NCBI GenBank assembly: GCA_030426085.1
Contig: JAUHYW010000015.1
Location: 62,001-126,000, forward strand
Origin: a bacterium
GTDB taxonomy: Bacteria; Myxococcota_A; Bradymonadia; UBA7976; UBA1532
DNA length: 64,000 nt
Direction of reading: 5' to 3'
Shown here: positions 16,732 to 28,362 of the stretch, one piece after another
Position numbering within the stretch: position 1 is the first letter of the stretch
Layout of the letters: each line of letters begins with the position of its first letter
Notes under the pieces: generated by a model
The model's input: the letters and a program-made list of their open reading frames with translations, nothing else
Database searches by the model: none
What the model was told of the DNA's origin: nothing
Position numbers and translations under genes: made by a program

Positions 16732-19224
16732 ATGGCCGACGACCCGCTCATGGCGTTCGCCCGCCGCCACCGGCTGACCCCGGCCGCGCTGCGCGACCTG
16801 CAGACGCTGACCGGCCTGAGCCTGGGCGCCGACTCCTCGACCGCCGACGGCGGTGACCTCGACGACGGGTTGTTCGAAGGCCGACCGCCCGCGCCGCCCC
16901 CGCGCACCGACCTGCCGCCGCTCGACTTCGGGACCGACCGCTACGCCGTGCTGGGCACCCTCGGCGCCGGGGGCCAGGGCGCGGTCTACCGGGTGTTCGA
17001 CCACAAGATGCAGCGGCCGCTGGCGATGAAGGTCCTGCGCCCGCTGGCCTCGGTCGACGCCCGGGCCCGCTTCCGCACCGAGACCGCGCTGACCGTGGGC
17101 CTCGAGCACCCGGGCATCGTCCCGATCTACGACCGGGGGGTCACCGCCGACGGGCGGCCGTGGTACACGATGCAGATCCTCGACGGGGCGCACTTCGGGC
17201 GGGTGATCCGCGACGCCCGGCTGCCGCTGCGCCGGCGGGTCGACATCTTCGTGCGGGCCTGCGAGGCGGTGGCCTACGCCCACGAGCAGGGGGTCATCCA
17301 CCGGGATCTCAAGCCGCAGAACGTCATGATCGGGGCCTTCGGCGAGGTGCGGGTGCTCGACTGGGGGCTGGCCCGGCGGCTGCGCGACCGGCCGGAGCGC
17401 GTCGGGGGCCCGACCCAGCCCGACACCGACCCGCTGCTGACCCGGGCCGGCGCGGTCATGGGCACCCCCCGCTACATGGCCCCCGAGCAGATCGACGGCG
17501 ACCTGGACGCGCTGTGCCCGGCGACCGACGTCTACGCGCTGGGGCTGATGCTGACCGAGCTGATCACCGGCGCCTCGCCGGGCGGCAGCACGCTGTACGA
17601 GATCGGCGCCCTGCGGGCCGACGACCTGCGCCCGCCGACCGCGGGGCCGGCGCCGCTGCGCAGCCTGTGCGCCGAGGCCACCCGCCACGACCCGGCCGCC
17701 CGCCCGGCCGACGCCGGGGCGCTGGCCGAGGCGGTGCGCACCTGGCTCGAAGGCGCCCGCAGCCGGGCTCAGGCCGCGGCGCTGGTGGCCGAGGCCCGGG
17801 CCATCGAGCCGACCATCGCCGCGCTGCGGGCCGAGGCCGACGGGCTCGACGCCCGGGCCGCCGGGATCCTCGACCCGCTGCCGCCCCATGCCCCGATCGA
17901 AGACAAGCGCCCCGGCTGGCAGGTGGCCGACGCCGCCGTCGCCCGCCGCCGCGAGGCCCGGCTGGCCGAGGTGAAGCTGCGCCAGACGCTGCAATCGGCC
18001 CTGCGGCTCGACCCCGACTCGGCGGCGGCGAAGCTGGCGCTCACCGAGCACTACCGGGCCCGGCTGCTCGAGGCCGAGGCGGCCCACGACGCCGACGGGG
18101 CGGCCGAGTTCGAGGCGCTGCTGCTCGGGCACGACGCCGAGGCCAACATCGAGTGGCTGCGGGGGGACGGCAAGCTGACCCTCGTCACCGACCCCCCCGG
18201 AGCGGCGGTCGAGCTGCTGCGCTACGAGGCGCGCGACCGGCGGCTGGTCGAGGTGCCGCTGCGCACGATCGAGGCGACCCCGATCGTGGAGATGCCGCTG
18301 GCGATGGGCAGCTACCTGCTGCGCATCACCCACCCCGGGCGGGCGCCGGTGCACTACCCGGTGAGCATCGAGCGGCATGCCATCTGGGATGGGATCCCGC
18401 CGGGCGAGGAGATGCCCCATGCCATCCCGCTGCCGACGCTGGATGCCATCGCCGAGGGCGAGTGCTACGTGCCGGCCGGGTGGTGCACCCTGGGGGGCGA
18501 TCCGGACGCCATGGACGGGCTGCCCCGGCAGCGGCTGTGGGTCGATGGCTTCGTGATCGCCCGCGACCCGGTGACCCACGGGCAGTACATCGAGTGGCTC
18601 GACGGGCTCGTCGCCGCCGGGCGCGAGGCCGAAGCCCTCCAGCACGTGCCGGTCGAGTCATCCCAGGGGCAGCGGCGGAGCTGGGCCTACGCCCGGGATC
18701 CCGACGGCCGGTTCCGGCTCACCGGCGCCTTCGGCGGCCGACCGGAGCCCGACTGGCCGGTCGTGGGCGTCTCGTGGGCGTCGGCGATGGCGTTCGGCGG
18801 GTCGCGGCGCACACTGCCCGCGTCCTGGCAGTGGGAGAAGGCCGCCCGGGGGGTCGACGCCCGGGCCTTCCCCTGGGGCGCGACGTTCGCGGTGAACTGG
18901 GCCCGGGTCCTGAGCCACGCGCCCGGGCCGCCGTCGATGGCGGCGGTGCACGCCCACCCCGCGGATCGCAGCCCCTACGGTGTGCGGGGCATGGGCGGCA
19001 ACGTGCGCGACTTCTGTCGGGACGTCTACCGCCGGCGCGGTCCGCCGGTCGTCGAGGGTCGGCCCCGGCTCGGCGCGGTGCCCGATGTCGGGGACTTCCT
19101 GGTCGTCAAGGGGGGCAGCTACGTCAGCAAGCTCAACGCCTGCCGGGCCGCCTCCCGGTTCGGCATGCCGCTCGGCGAGCATCAGGCGACCGTGGGCTTC
19201 CGCCTCTGCCGGCCGCTGCGATGA
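16732..19224 (+). CDS. Ser/Thr protein kinase fused to FGE/SUMF1-like domain
   Basis: An 830-residue two-part protein. Residues about 70-345 are a Hanks kinase: glycine loop LGAGGQGAV, MKVL lysine, HRDLKPQN with Asp192, DWG at 210-212, and GTPRYMAPEQ. A helical/TPR-like middle (350-480) and a PEGA-like beta segment (about 485-555, LVTDPPGAAVELL) follow. Residues about 579-830 are a formylglycine-generating-enzyme (SUMF1) fold: YVPAGWCTLGG at the start, GVSWASAMAF, LPASWQWEKAARG, PYGVRGMGGNVRDFC, VVKGGSY and VGFRLC at the end. I cannot show that the copper-binding Cys pair of true FGE is present, so this may be a binding domain, as in many bacterial kinase-FGE fusions. No membrane helix is clear. 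Confidence 0.88.
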   Translation: MADDPLMAFARRHRLTPAALRDLQTLTGLSLGADSSTADGGDLDDGLFEGRPPAPPPRTDLPPLDFGTDRYAVLGTLGAGGQGAVYRVFDHKMQRPLAMKVLRPLASVDARARFRTETALTVGLEHPGIVPIYDRGVTADGRPWYTMQILDGAHFGRVIRDARLPLRRRVDIFVRACEAVAYAHEQGVIHRDLKPQNVMIGAFGEVRVLDWGLARRLRDRPERVGGPTQPDTDPLLTRAGAVMGTPRYMAPEQIDGDLDALCPATDVYALGLMLTELITGASPGGSTLYEIGALRADDLRPPTAGPAPLRSLCAEATRHDPAARPADAGALAEAVRTWLEGARSRAQAAALVAEARAIEPTIAALRAEADGLDARAAGILDPLPPHAPIEDKRPGWQVADAAVARRREARLAEVKLRQTLQSALRLDPDSAAAKLALTEHYRARLLEAEAAHDADGAAEFEALLLGHDAEANIEWLRGDGKLTLVTDPPGAAVELLRYEARDRRLVEVPLRTIEATPIVEMPLAMGSYLLRITHPGRAPVHYPVSIERHAIWDGIPPGEEMPHAIPLPTLDAIAEGECYVPAGWCTLGGDPDAMDGLPRQRLWVDGFVIARDPVTHGQYIEWLDGLVAAGREAEALQHVPVESSQGQRRSWAYARDPDGRFRLTGAFGGRPEPDWPVVGVSWASAMAFGGSRRTLPASWQWEKAARGVDARAFPWGATFAVNWARVLSHAPGPPSMAAVHAHPADRSPYGVRGMGGNVRDFCRDVYRRRGPPVVEGRPRLGAVPDVGDFLVVKGGSYVSKLNACRAASRFGMPLGEHQATVGFRLCRPLR

Positions 19225-19236
19225 GCCCGCGGCGCA

Positions 19237-20628
19237 TCAAGCCTTGGGGTCGGTCGCCATCGAGTAATAGGTCCGGGTGTAGTCGCTCGTCTGCCGGATG
19301 AAGTACGCCGGGGTGGTGGCGCTGTCGAGCAGGGACGACTTGCCGTTGTTCAGCACGCCATACGCGGTCACCTGATCGGTCGACGCGAAGATATACCCCG
19401 TCGGCGCCCCGCCGCTCGACGTGGCCACTCCGAACGCGTCCTTCATGTTCTGGGACCCGCGGGTCGGGGTCAGCCCGTTCTCCTGGTAGATCAGGGGGCT
19501 CGAAGGCACCGAGATCTGATCGGTCGGGGTGAGCGATGGGGTGCCGGTCTCGAACGACGTGGTGGGCCACGCGCCGTTCGTCCACGCCCAGTACTGCCGG
19601 TTGCTGGTCCAGCCGTGCGACTTGGAGCCCACGTCCCCGGTCACGTACACCGTGCCCAGCGTCGCGCCGCTGCTCGTCTTCAACGTCGCGTTGAGGACCT
19701 CCCCCTCGCCGACCCCGGGCCAGATCTCCTGCCCCGGCAGCCTCTGCGGCGGCCGCGGCCCTCCCACGTCGCCGAGGGCCGAGAACACCCGCTGCTCGCC
19801 GGCCTCGTGACTGCCGAGGAAGCGCGGCCTCTGCTCCACGAGCATGCCCTTCAGGATGTCGGGCGACAGCCGGGCCAGCGCGTTGAACGTCAGCCCCGAG
19901 GTCGTGCCTTCGACCCCGTCGACCAGCCCGTAGCGGTGGATCAGGTTGCTGGCGGCCCACGAGAACGCGCCCCGCACGCCCCCGATGACCGGCACCTCGT
20001 AGCTGACGTGCCCCACCTCGCTCGAGCTCATCACCAGGTCGCCGAAGACGTCGTGGGTCGCCCCCTCGCCGGGCACGACCTTGGTGGTGGCGCCCTGCCA
20101 CGGCAGCGCCCGGCTGCGGGCGGTGCCCACCGCGTCGGTGAAGCCGGTGTCGTTGTGGCAGGTGTCGATGAACGCCGTGATACGCGCCCTCGAACGCGCG
20201 CTCAGGATCGCCGCGACCTCGGTGACCGGCAGCGCGTTGCTCAGCACCCCGCCCCGCGCCTCGATGTCCGACGGGCACAGGATCTGTCCGGCGTCGGTCC
20301 GGGTGCCGTGGCCGGACCACGTCAGCACCGCCTTGGCCGCCTGGTTCTCGTCGAGCTGCTTCACCAGCCAGCCCAGCGCCGCGCACAGCTCGGCCTTGCT
20401 CGTGCCCGAGAACTGCACGTCCCGGGTGTGCGCCGGCGGCACGTAGAACGGCATCCGGGGGCTGACGCAGATCATGATCTGGCTCGGCGGGACACCCAGG
20501 TCGCGCATCATGTGCAGCCAGGCGGCCACGTCGTGGGGCGGGCCCTTCAGATCGGCTCGGCCGCTGGGGTCGAAGGCGGCGTAGTCGCCCACCCCGACCA
20601 GCAGGGCGTATGCGTTGTCGTTGCTCAT
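19237..20628 (-). CDS. Caspase-family (C14) peptidase with unknown C-terminal domain
   Basis: A 463-residue protein. Residues 1-170 carry the caspase/metacaspase p20 signature: an opening strand YALLVGVGDY, catalytic His107 in LTWSGHGT and catalytic Cys157 in AFIDTCHNDTG. Residues about 175-240 could be the p10-like part (VMSSSEVGHVSYEV, RGAFSWAA). The last 200 residues are Ser/Thr/Gly/Asn-rich, beta-like and unfamiliar. No signal peptide is visible. A GAGGA ribosome-binding site precedes the ATG at 20628. It is convergent with the kinase-FGE gene, 12 bases apart. Codon use is slightly less GC-biased than neighbours, especially in the C-terminal part. Activity depends on unknown partners. Confidence 0.82.
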   Translation of the reverse strand: MSNDNAYALLVGVGDYAAFDPSGRADLKGPPHDVAAWLHMMRDLGVPPSQIMICVSPRMPFYVPPAHTRDVQFSGTSKAELCAALGWLVKQLDENQAAKAVLTWSGHGTRTDAGQILCPSDIEARGGVLSNALPVTEVAAILSARSRARITAFIDTCHNDTGFTDAVGTARSRALPWQGATTKVVPGEGATHDVFGDLVMSSSEVGHVSYEVPVIGGVRGAFSWAASNLIHRYGLVDGVEGTTSGLTFNALARLSPDILKGMLVEQRPRFLGSHEAGEQRVFSALGDVGGPRPPQRLPGQEIWPGVGEGEVLNATLKTSSGATLGTVYVTGDVGSKSHGWTSNRQYWAWTNGAWPTTSFETGTPSLTPTDQISVPSSPLIYQENGLTPTRGSQNMKDAFGVATSSGGAPTGYIFASTDQVTAYGVLNNGKSSLLDSATTPAYFIRQTSDYTRTYYSMATDPKA

Positions 20629-20653
20629 GTCTCGTTCCTCTCCATCGACGCCA

Positions 20654-20677
20654 CGGCCGCCTCGAGTGAGGCGGCCG
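20654..20677 (-). terminator. Stem-loop between OmpA-type gene and caspase gene
   Basis: CGGCCGCCTC-GAGT-GAGGCGGCCG: a perfect 10-base GC-only-ending stem with 4-base loop, 46 bases after the stop at 20723 of the upstream gene and 26 bases before the caspase start. No T-run follows on the minus strand, so it may be a weak terminator or an RNA-processing or stabilising hairpin. Confidence 0.45.
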
Positions 20678-20722
20678 CGGATCAGGTTGACGGCTTTCGG
20701 GTGAAAGGGACAGCCCGGCGGC

Positions 20723-24292
<3,570 letters not shown>

Positions 24293-24421
24293 GATGACTC
24301 CCCCTCGGGTGGTCTGATGGTGCGGGGGATCTCAGAGCACGGGCCGTGCCAGAGCCCGGGCCGGCGCCCGAAACGGCGTCGGGGCGGCTCCTCGGGGGGC
24401 TTCACCCCCGCGGTGGGCGAT

Positions 24422-24466
24422 CGGACGGTCCGCGCGGACCGTCCGCCCCGACGCGCGGACCGTCCG
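24422..24466. repeat. 24-base perfect palindrome plus third half-site
   Basis: Positions 24422-24445 are a perfect palindrome built from CGGACGGTCCGC and its complement. The element GCGCGGACCGTCCG at 24432-24445 recurs exactly at 24453-24466, and related CGGACGG runs continue to about 24490. It lies between the stop of the gene at 24562 and the start of the 1189-residue protein (24292), about 130-175 bases upstream of that start. It could be a terminator for the upstream gene or an operator array for the downstream one. Confidence 0.5.
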
Positions 24467-24561
24467 GGCGGACGAGCGCCCGGACGGCGCCCGCCGGTCG
24501 GCGGATCGCGACCCCCGCGCGGGGGCGATCGGCGGGTGATGGACGTGAGGCGGCGCCCGGC

Positions 24562-25104
24562 TCAGGCGGGCCGGTCGGCCGGGCGCCAGCGGTGGCCGCA
24601 GGCGGTGCACTCCAGCTCGAGGCTGCGCCCGTCGAGCACCGTCTGCACCGAGCCGCAGCGGGGGCAGGGCGTGCCGTGGGCCCCGGGCGGCACCGCGTCG
24701 CTGCCGTGCTCGAGGATGTCGCCCAGCGGGTCGTTACCCACCAGCAGCCGCACCCCGAGGAAGATGCCGAAGACCAGGAAGCCGATGGTGAAGATGAGCC
24801 ACTGAGCGCTGCGCAGCAGGTGGGGCACGAAGGCGTCGACCGCCAGCCCCGAGGCCCGCAGGGCGTCCCAGACGAAGTACTCCCCGGCGAGCACCGCGAA
24901 CAGCGAGCCGAAGACGATGATGCGGAGCTGGGCCGGGGTCCCGAACGCCCGGCCGAGGCGGGCCCCGATGCCCGCGAGCAGCCCGGGGGCGATGGCCGCC
25001 ACCGCCAGATCGCCCGGCAGCAGCGCCCGCAGCACGCCGTAGGCGGTGCAGCCCAGCACCAGCCCCAGGCCGATGCCGATCAGGGCGCTCAGGCGGCCGG
25101 TCAT
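24562..25104 (-). CDS. Membrane protein with C-terminal zinc ribbon
   Basis: A 180-residue protein with three or four hydrophobic segments (about 5-27, 32-50, 62-80, 100-122) followed by a cytoplasmic-looking C-terminal zinc ribbon, CPRCGS...LECTACGHRWRP (about 146-175). I recognise no family. It overlaps the upstream PEGA gene by 4 bases (25101-25104), so the two are co-translated. The ribbon may bind protein or nucleic acid partners; no catalytic motif is visible. Confidence 0.65.
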   Translation of the reverse strand: MTGRLSALIGIGLGLVLGCTAYGVLRALLPGDLAVAAIAPGLLAGIGARLGRAFGTPAQLRIIVFGSLFAVLAGEYFVWDALRASGLAVDAFVPHLLRSAQWLIFTIGFLVFGIFLGVRLLVGNDPLGDILEHGSDAVPPGAHGTPCPRCGSVQTVLDGRSLELECTACGHRWRPADRPA

Positions 25105-25757
25105 CGGATGGGCTCGATCGGCAAGACGAGGTCGGGGTCTTCGACCGGCGCGTCATCGGCCGACAGCAGCACCCCGGCGACGACCGCGGTGGTCACCACC
25201 GCGCCGGCCCCGATCCAGATCCACGGCTCGTGGTACCACGGCGCGGCGACCGGCTCTTCGGCCGGCAGCAGCACCACGTCGATCGGATACTGCTCGCCCA
25301 GCTCGACCCGCAGCGTGCGGCGCCACGGCGCGTGCCCCGGGGCCCGGATGACCACCCGCCGCCGGCCGGGCTCGACATCGCCGCTCCACGGGGCCTCGCC
25401 GAGCAGCTTGCCGTCGACGATGACCTCGGCCCCCCGGGGCCGGGCGAGCACCGTCAGGGCCGCCGAGACCGCGATCAGATCGATCTGGAGCACCGTCTCG
25501 CCGCCGCCCTCGATGCGGAAGGTGTCGATGTAGTCGGCGTGCCCCGGCTTCGAGACCCGCAGCGTATGCTCGCCGGGCGACAGCGCCAGCGGGTGGTGCA
25601 TCGGGGTCTGGCCCGCCTCGCGCCCGTCGACGTGGATCGTCGCCCCCTCGGTGAGCGAGTGCACCAGCAGGGTGCCGTCCCGGCCGGCTCCGAGGAGCAG
25701 CGCCGACAACAGGCCGAGCAGGGGGATGAGGCGGCGGGGGGCCGCGGCGGCGATCAT
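25101..25757 (-). CDS. PEGA-domain envelope protein
   Basis: A 218-residue exported or anchored protein: an N-terminal hydrophobic segment (about 9-24), two PEGA-type beta domains (about 27-95: TLLVHSLTEGATIHVDGREAGQTP ending in GEHTLRVSKPGH; about 97-165: LARPRGAEVIVDGKLLGEAPW ending in GRRRVVIRAPGH), then a C-terminal helix (about 176-198) and a short acidic tail. PEGA domains are found in surface proteins and beside bacterial Ser/Thr kinases. Start ATG 25757 follows the end of an unrelated open frame. Confidence 0.75.
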   Translation of the reverse strand: MIAAAAPRRLIPLLGLLSALLLGAGRDGTLLVHSLTEGATIHVDGREAGQTPMHHPLALSPGEHTLRVSKPGHADYIDTFRIEGGGETVLQIDLIAVSAALTVLARPRGAEVIVDGKLLGEAPWSGDVEPGRRRVVIRAPGHAPWRRTLRVELGEQYPIDVVLLPAEEPVAAPWYHEPWIWIGAGAVVTTAVVAGVLLSADDAPVEDPDLVLPIEPIR

Positions 25758-25804
25758 GCCCGGCACGATACCGCAAACCGGCCGGTGGATGGACCTCGCC
25801 CCGA

Positions 25805-26686
25805 TCAGAACACGCCGCCGGCCAGGGGCAGCATCAGCGTCGCGCCCTCGGCCGCGGTCGGGGTCGGGGCCGGGGCCCCGTCGTCCAGATCGCGGGTCAG
25901 GTGCCACGCCACCCCGATGCCCACCGGGATGCCGATCGCCACCGCGCTCAGATACCACGCCTGAAGGTCCTCCTCGGGCCCCCACACCATGAACAGCGCC
26001 GCCGGCCCGGCCAGCGCCCCGGCGAAGGCCCCCAGGTCGAGCAGCCGGGCCCGCCCCCGGGAGATGTTCACGTCCCGAGCCAGCCAGGCCCCCACCAGCA
26101 GCCCCACGTCGGCCGCCACGGTGGCCCAGGTCAGGTAGCTCGAGCCGTCCTCGACCCCGAACGCGCCCTGGATGAGCGCCACCTCGGCCCCGGTCCAGGT
26201 CGCGACGGTGTTCATCAGCGAGATCTGCCCCGCCGTGCGGTCGACGTTCGCCGCCAGCAGGATGCCCAGCGCCTGCCCGGCCCAGCCCGAGATCAGGGTG
26301 TTCCACAGCAGCGCGTCGGCGTCGTCCAGCCCCACCCCGACCCCGCCGGCGACCCCGTTGAGCGCGGCCCACAGCACGGTGCTGGTGAACAGCCCCGACT
26401 CGGCCTCGGTGACCCCGTACTCTTCGGTGACCCACCAGCCGAGCCCGAAGCCCAGCCCGGTCGTCGCCAGGGTGAGCCCGCTGCCGACCATCAGCGCCCC
26501 GCCGACGTCGTTCGGCATCAGGTCGTACTCGTCGAGCAACATCGAGATCGCGACGCCCTGCCAAGCCCCGTAGGCGGTGGTCAGCACCAGCGCCTGGGGC
26601 CGGCCGCGGGTGTCCTTCTCGGCGGCCGACGCGCCCGGCGCCAGCGCCAGCATCAGGCCCAGCGCGGCGGGGAGGGCCCTCACCAT
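25805..26686 (-). CDS. Exported/multi-helix membrane protein, tandem paralogue 1
   Basis: A 293-residue protein with a signal peptide (1-21, ending GASA-AE) and eight or so glycine/alanine-rich hydrophobic segments separated by short acidic turns. I do not recognise the family. It clearly resembles the neighbouring gene product at 26680-27537: both have SGLFTSTVLW / TGLITSAAAW and ISLMNTVATW / LSLINSGGLW at matching places, so they arose by tandem duplication. Start ATG 26686 overlaps the upstream stop by 7 bases. The topology could be an alpha-helical bundle or an unusual outer-membrane barrel. Confidence 0.65.
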   Translation of the reverse strand: MVRALPAALGLMLALAPGASAAEKDTRGRPQALVLTTAYGAWQGVAISMLLDEYDLMPNDVGGALMVGSGLTLATTGLGFGLGWWVTEEYGVTEAESGLFTSTVLWAALNGVAGGVGVGLDDADALLWNTLISGWAGQALGILLAANVDRTAGQISLMNTVATWTGAEVALIQGAFGVEDGSSYLTWATVAADVGLLVGAWLARDVNISRGRARLLDLGAFAGALAGPAALFMVWGPEEDLQAWYLSAVAIGIPVGIGVAWHLTRDLDDGAPAPTPTAAEGATLMLPLAGGVF

Positions 26687-27537
26687 ACGCCGACCCACAG
26701 CGGCATCGGCGTCGGCTCGGCCCGGGTGGGGGCGGCCTGGGGCTCGACCGGCGCCGCGCCCGCCGCCCCGTCGAGGCCGACGAGGTTCACCGCCACCAGC
26801 CCCCCGGTGACCATGCCCGCCAGCGTGATCAGGGCCCCGACCTCGACGCTGTCGCTCATCACCGCCCCGATGAGGCCCACCAGCCCCCCGCCCAGCGTAC
26901 CCACCGCCAGCCCCGCGTCGAGGTACAGCGCCTGCGTCCGGGTCGGCTGCACCTGGGCCGCCACCAGCGCCCCCGCGCCCAGACCCAGCCCCGACGTGAG
27001 CAGGACCCAGGCCAGCGGGTAGTCCAGGATCTCGTCCAGCGCCGGCGCGGCGAGCAGGGTGAGGGCCACCGGGGTCCACAGGCCGCCGCTGTTGATCAGC
27101 GACAGGTCGCCCACCGACGTCTCGTAATACGGCGCCAGCCCGTAGGCCACCCCCGCCGCCACCGCGCCCGCGCCCAGGGCCATCCAGACCGCCCCGTCCT
27201 CGTCGACGTCCAGGGCCGCCGCGAGCAGCAGCGTATCGAGCATCGTCCACGCCGCCGCGCTGGTGATCAGCCCGGTCTGATTCGGCTGGAGGTCCCGGGT
27301 CTGCGCCGCCTCCCAGGTGCCCCACAGCGCGCCCCCGGCCAGCCCCGCGGTCAGCCACGCCGCGGGGCGGGCGTTCAGATCCAGCTCCAGCGCGCTCCAC
27401 AGCCCGACGCCGGCCCCGTAGAGCGCGGCGTAGGTGGTCAGCTCGATCCGGGCCTCTTCGGCCGGCGTCAGCGCGCGGGCGGGGAGCGAAGCCAGGAGCG
27501 CAGCCAGCGTCAGCGCGAGCGGGGACCAACGGCGCAT
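26680..27537 (-). CDS. Exported/multi-helix membrane protein, tandem paralogue 2
   Basis: A 285-residue protein with a signal peptide (1-22, ARA-L) and repeated hydrophobic segments, paralogous to the product of 25805-26686. Its C-terminal 30 residues are proline/alanine-rich (APVEPQAAPTRAEPTPMP). It is first in a four-gene minus-strand run (this gene, its paralogue, the PEGA protein, the zinc-ribbon protein). Function unknown; the neighbours suggest an envelope role. Confidence 0.65.
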   Translation of the reverse strand: MRRWSPLALTLAALLASLPARALTPAEEARIELTTYAALYGAGVGLWSALELDLNARPAAWLTAGLAGGALWGTWEAAQTRDLQPNQTGLITSAAAWTMLDTLLLAAALDVDEDGAVWMALGAGAVAAGVAYGLAPYYETSVGDLSLINSGGLWTPVALTLLAAPALDEILDYPLAWVLLTSGLGLGAGALVAAQVQPTRTQALYLDAGLAVGTLGGGLVGLIGAVMSDSVEVGALITLAGMVTGGLVAVNLVGLDGAAGAAPVEPQAAPTRAEPTPMPLWVGVW

Positions 27538-27585
27538 GGCCCGAGCATCGCACACACCCCGGGCGGTGCGGTATGGTCCCCCGCC

Positions 27586-28362
27586 ATGCAGACCCCCACG
27601 CTCATCGACAGCCACGCCCACCTCACCTTCGACCGCTTCGACGCCGACCGGGGCGCCGTGCTCGACCGGATGACCGAAGCCGGCGTCGAGTCGGCCATCA
27701 CCATCGGCACCGACGTCGACAGCTCCGAGGCCGCGCTGAAGCTCGCCGAGTCCGACGCCCGCCTCTTCGCCTCGGCCGGCATCCACCCCCACCAGGCCGA
27801 CGACTTCGACGACGCCCGCTGGGCCGAGCTCGAGGCGCTGTGGGATCGGGAGCGGGTCGTCGCCGTGGGCGAGACCGGGCTGGACTACTACTACGACTAC
27901 AGCGACCGGGCCCGGCAGCAGGCCCTCTTCCGGCGCCACCTCGAGGCGGCGAAGCGGCGGGCCATGCCGGCCGTGATCCACATCCGCGACGCGTTCGACG
28001 ACGCCTTCCGCATCATGGGCGAGGTCGGCGCCGGCGGCGTCGTGCACTGCTTCACCGGCGGCCCCGCCGAGTGCGAGCGGGCGCTGGCGCTGGGCTTCTT
28101 CATCTCGCTGTCGGGCATCGTCACCTTCAAGAGCGCCAAAGCCCTGCGGGCGGCGGTGCCGCTCATCCCCGCCGACCGGCTGCTCGTCGAGACCGACGCC
28201 CCGTTCCTGGCGCCGACGCCCCACCGGGGCAAGCGCAACGAGCCGGCGTTCGTCGTGCGGACCGCGGCCGAGGTGGCGACGCTGCGGGGGCAGGACTACG
28301 CCGACATCTGCGCGGCGTCCCGGGCCAATACCATCCGGCTGTTCGGGCTGCCCACGCCGTGA
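27586..28362 (+). CDS. tatD: TatD-family metal-dependent DNase
   Basis: A 258-residue TIM-barrel hydrolase of the TatD family (3'-5' exonuclease linked to DNA repair). Metal-binding motifs: DSHAHL (His10, His12), VGETGLDYY with the bridging Glu, HIRDA, VHCFTG and LLVETDAPFL. Length is standard. Divergent from the paralogue pair with 48 bases between starts; the phosphotransferase gene overlaps its stop by 4 bases. Confidence 0.93.
   Translation: MQTPTLIDSHAHLTFDRFDADRGAVLDRMTEAGVESAITIGTDVDSSEAALKLAESDARLFASAGIHPHQADDFDDARWAELEALWDRERVVAVGETGLDYYYDYSDRARQQALFRRHLEAAKRRAMPAVIHIRDAFDDAFRIMGEVGAGGVVHCFTGGPAECERALALGFFISLSGIVTFKSAKALRAAVPLIPADRLLVETDAPFLAPTPHRGKRNEPAFVVRTAAEVATLRGQDYADICAASRANTIRLFGLPTP

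Noticed and set aside
15132-16907. Minus-strand frame with a long Arg/Ser-rich protein opposite the rlmL tail
   Set aside because: The tandem repeats keep all frames open; the plus strand continues a clear methyltransferase and meets the next gene with a 4-base overlap.
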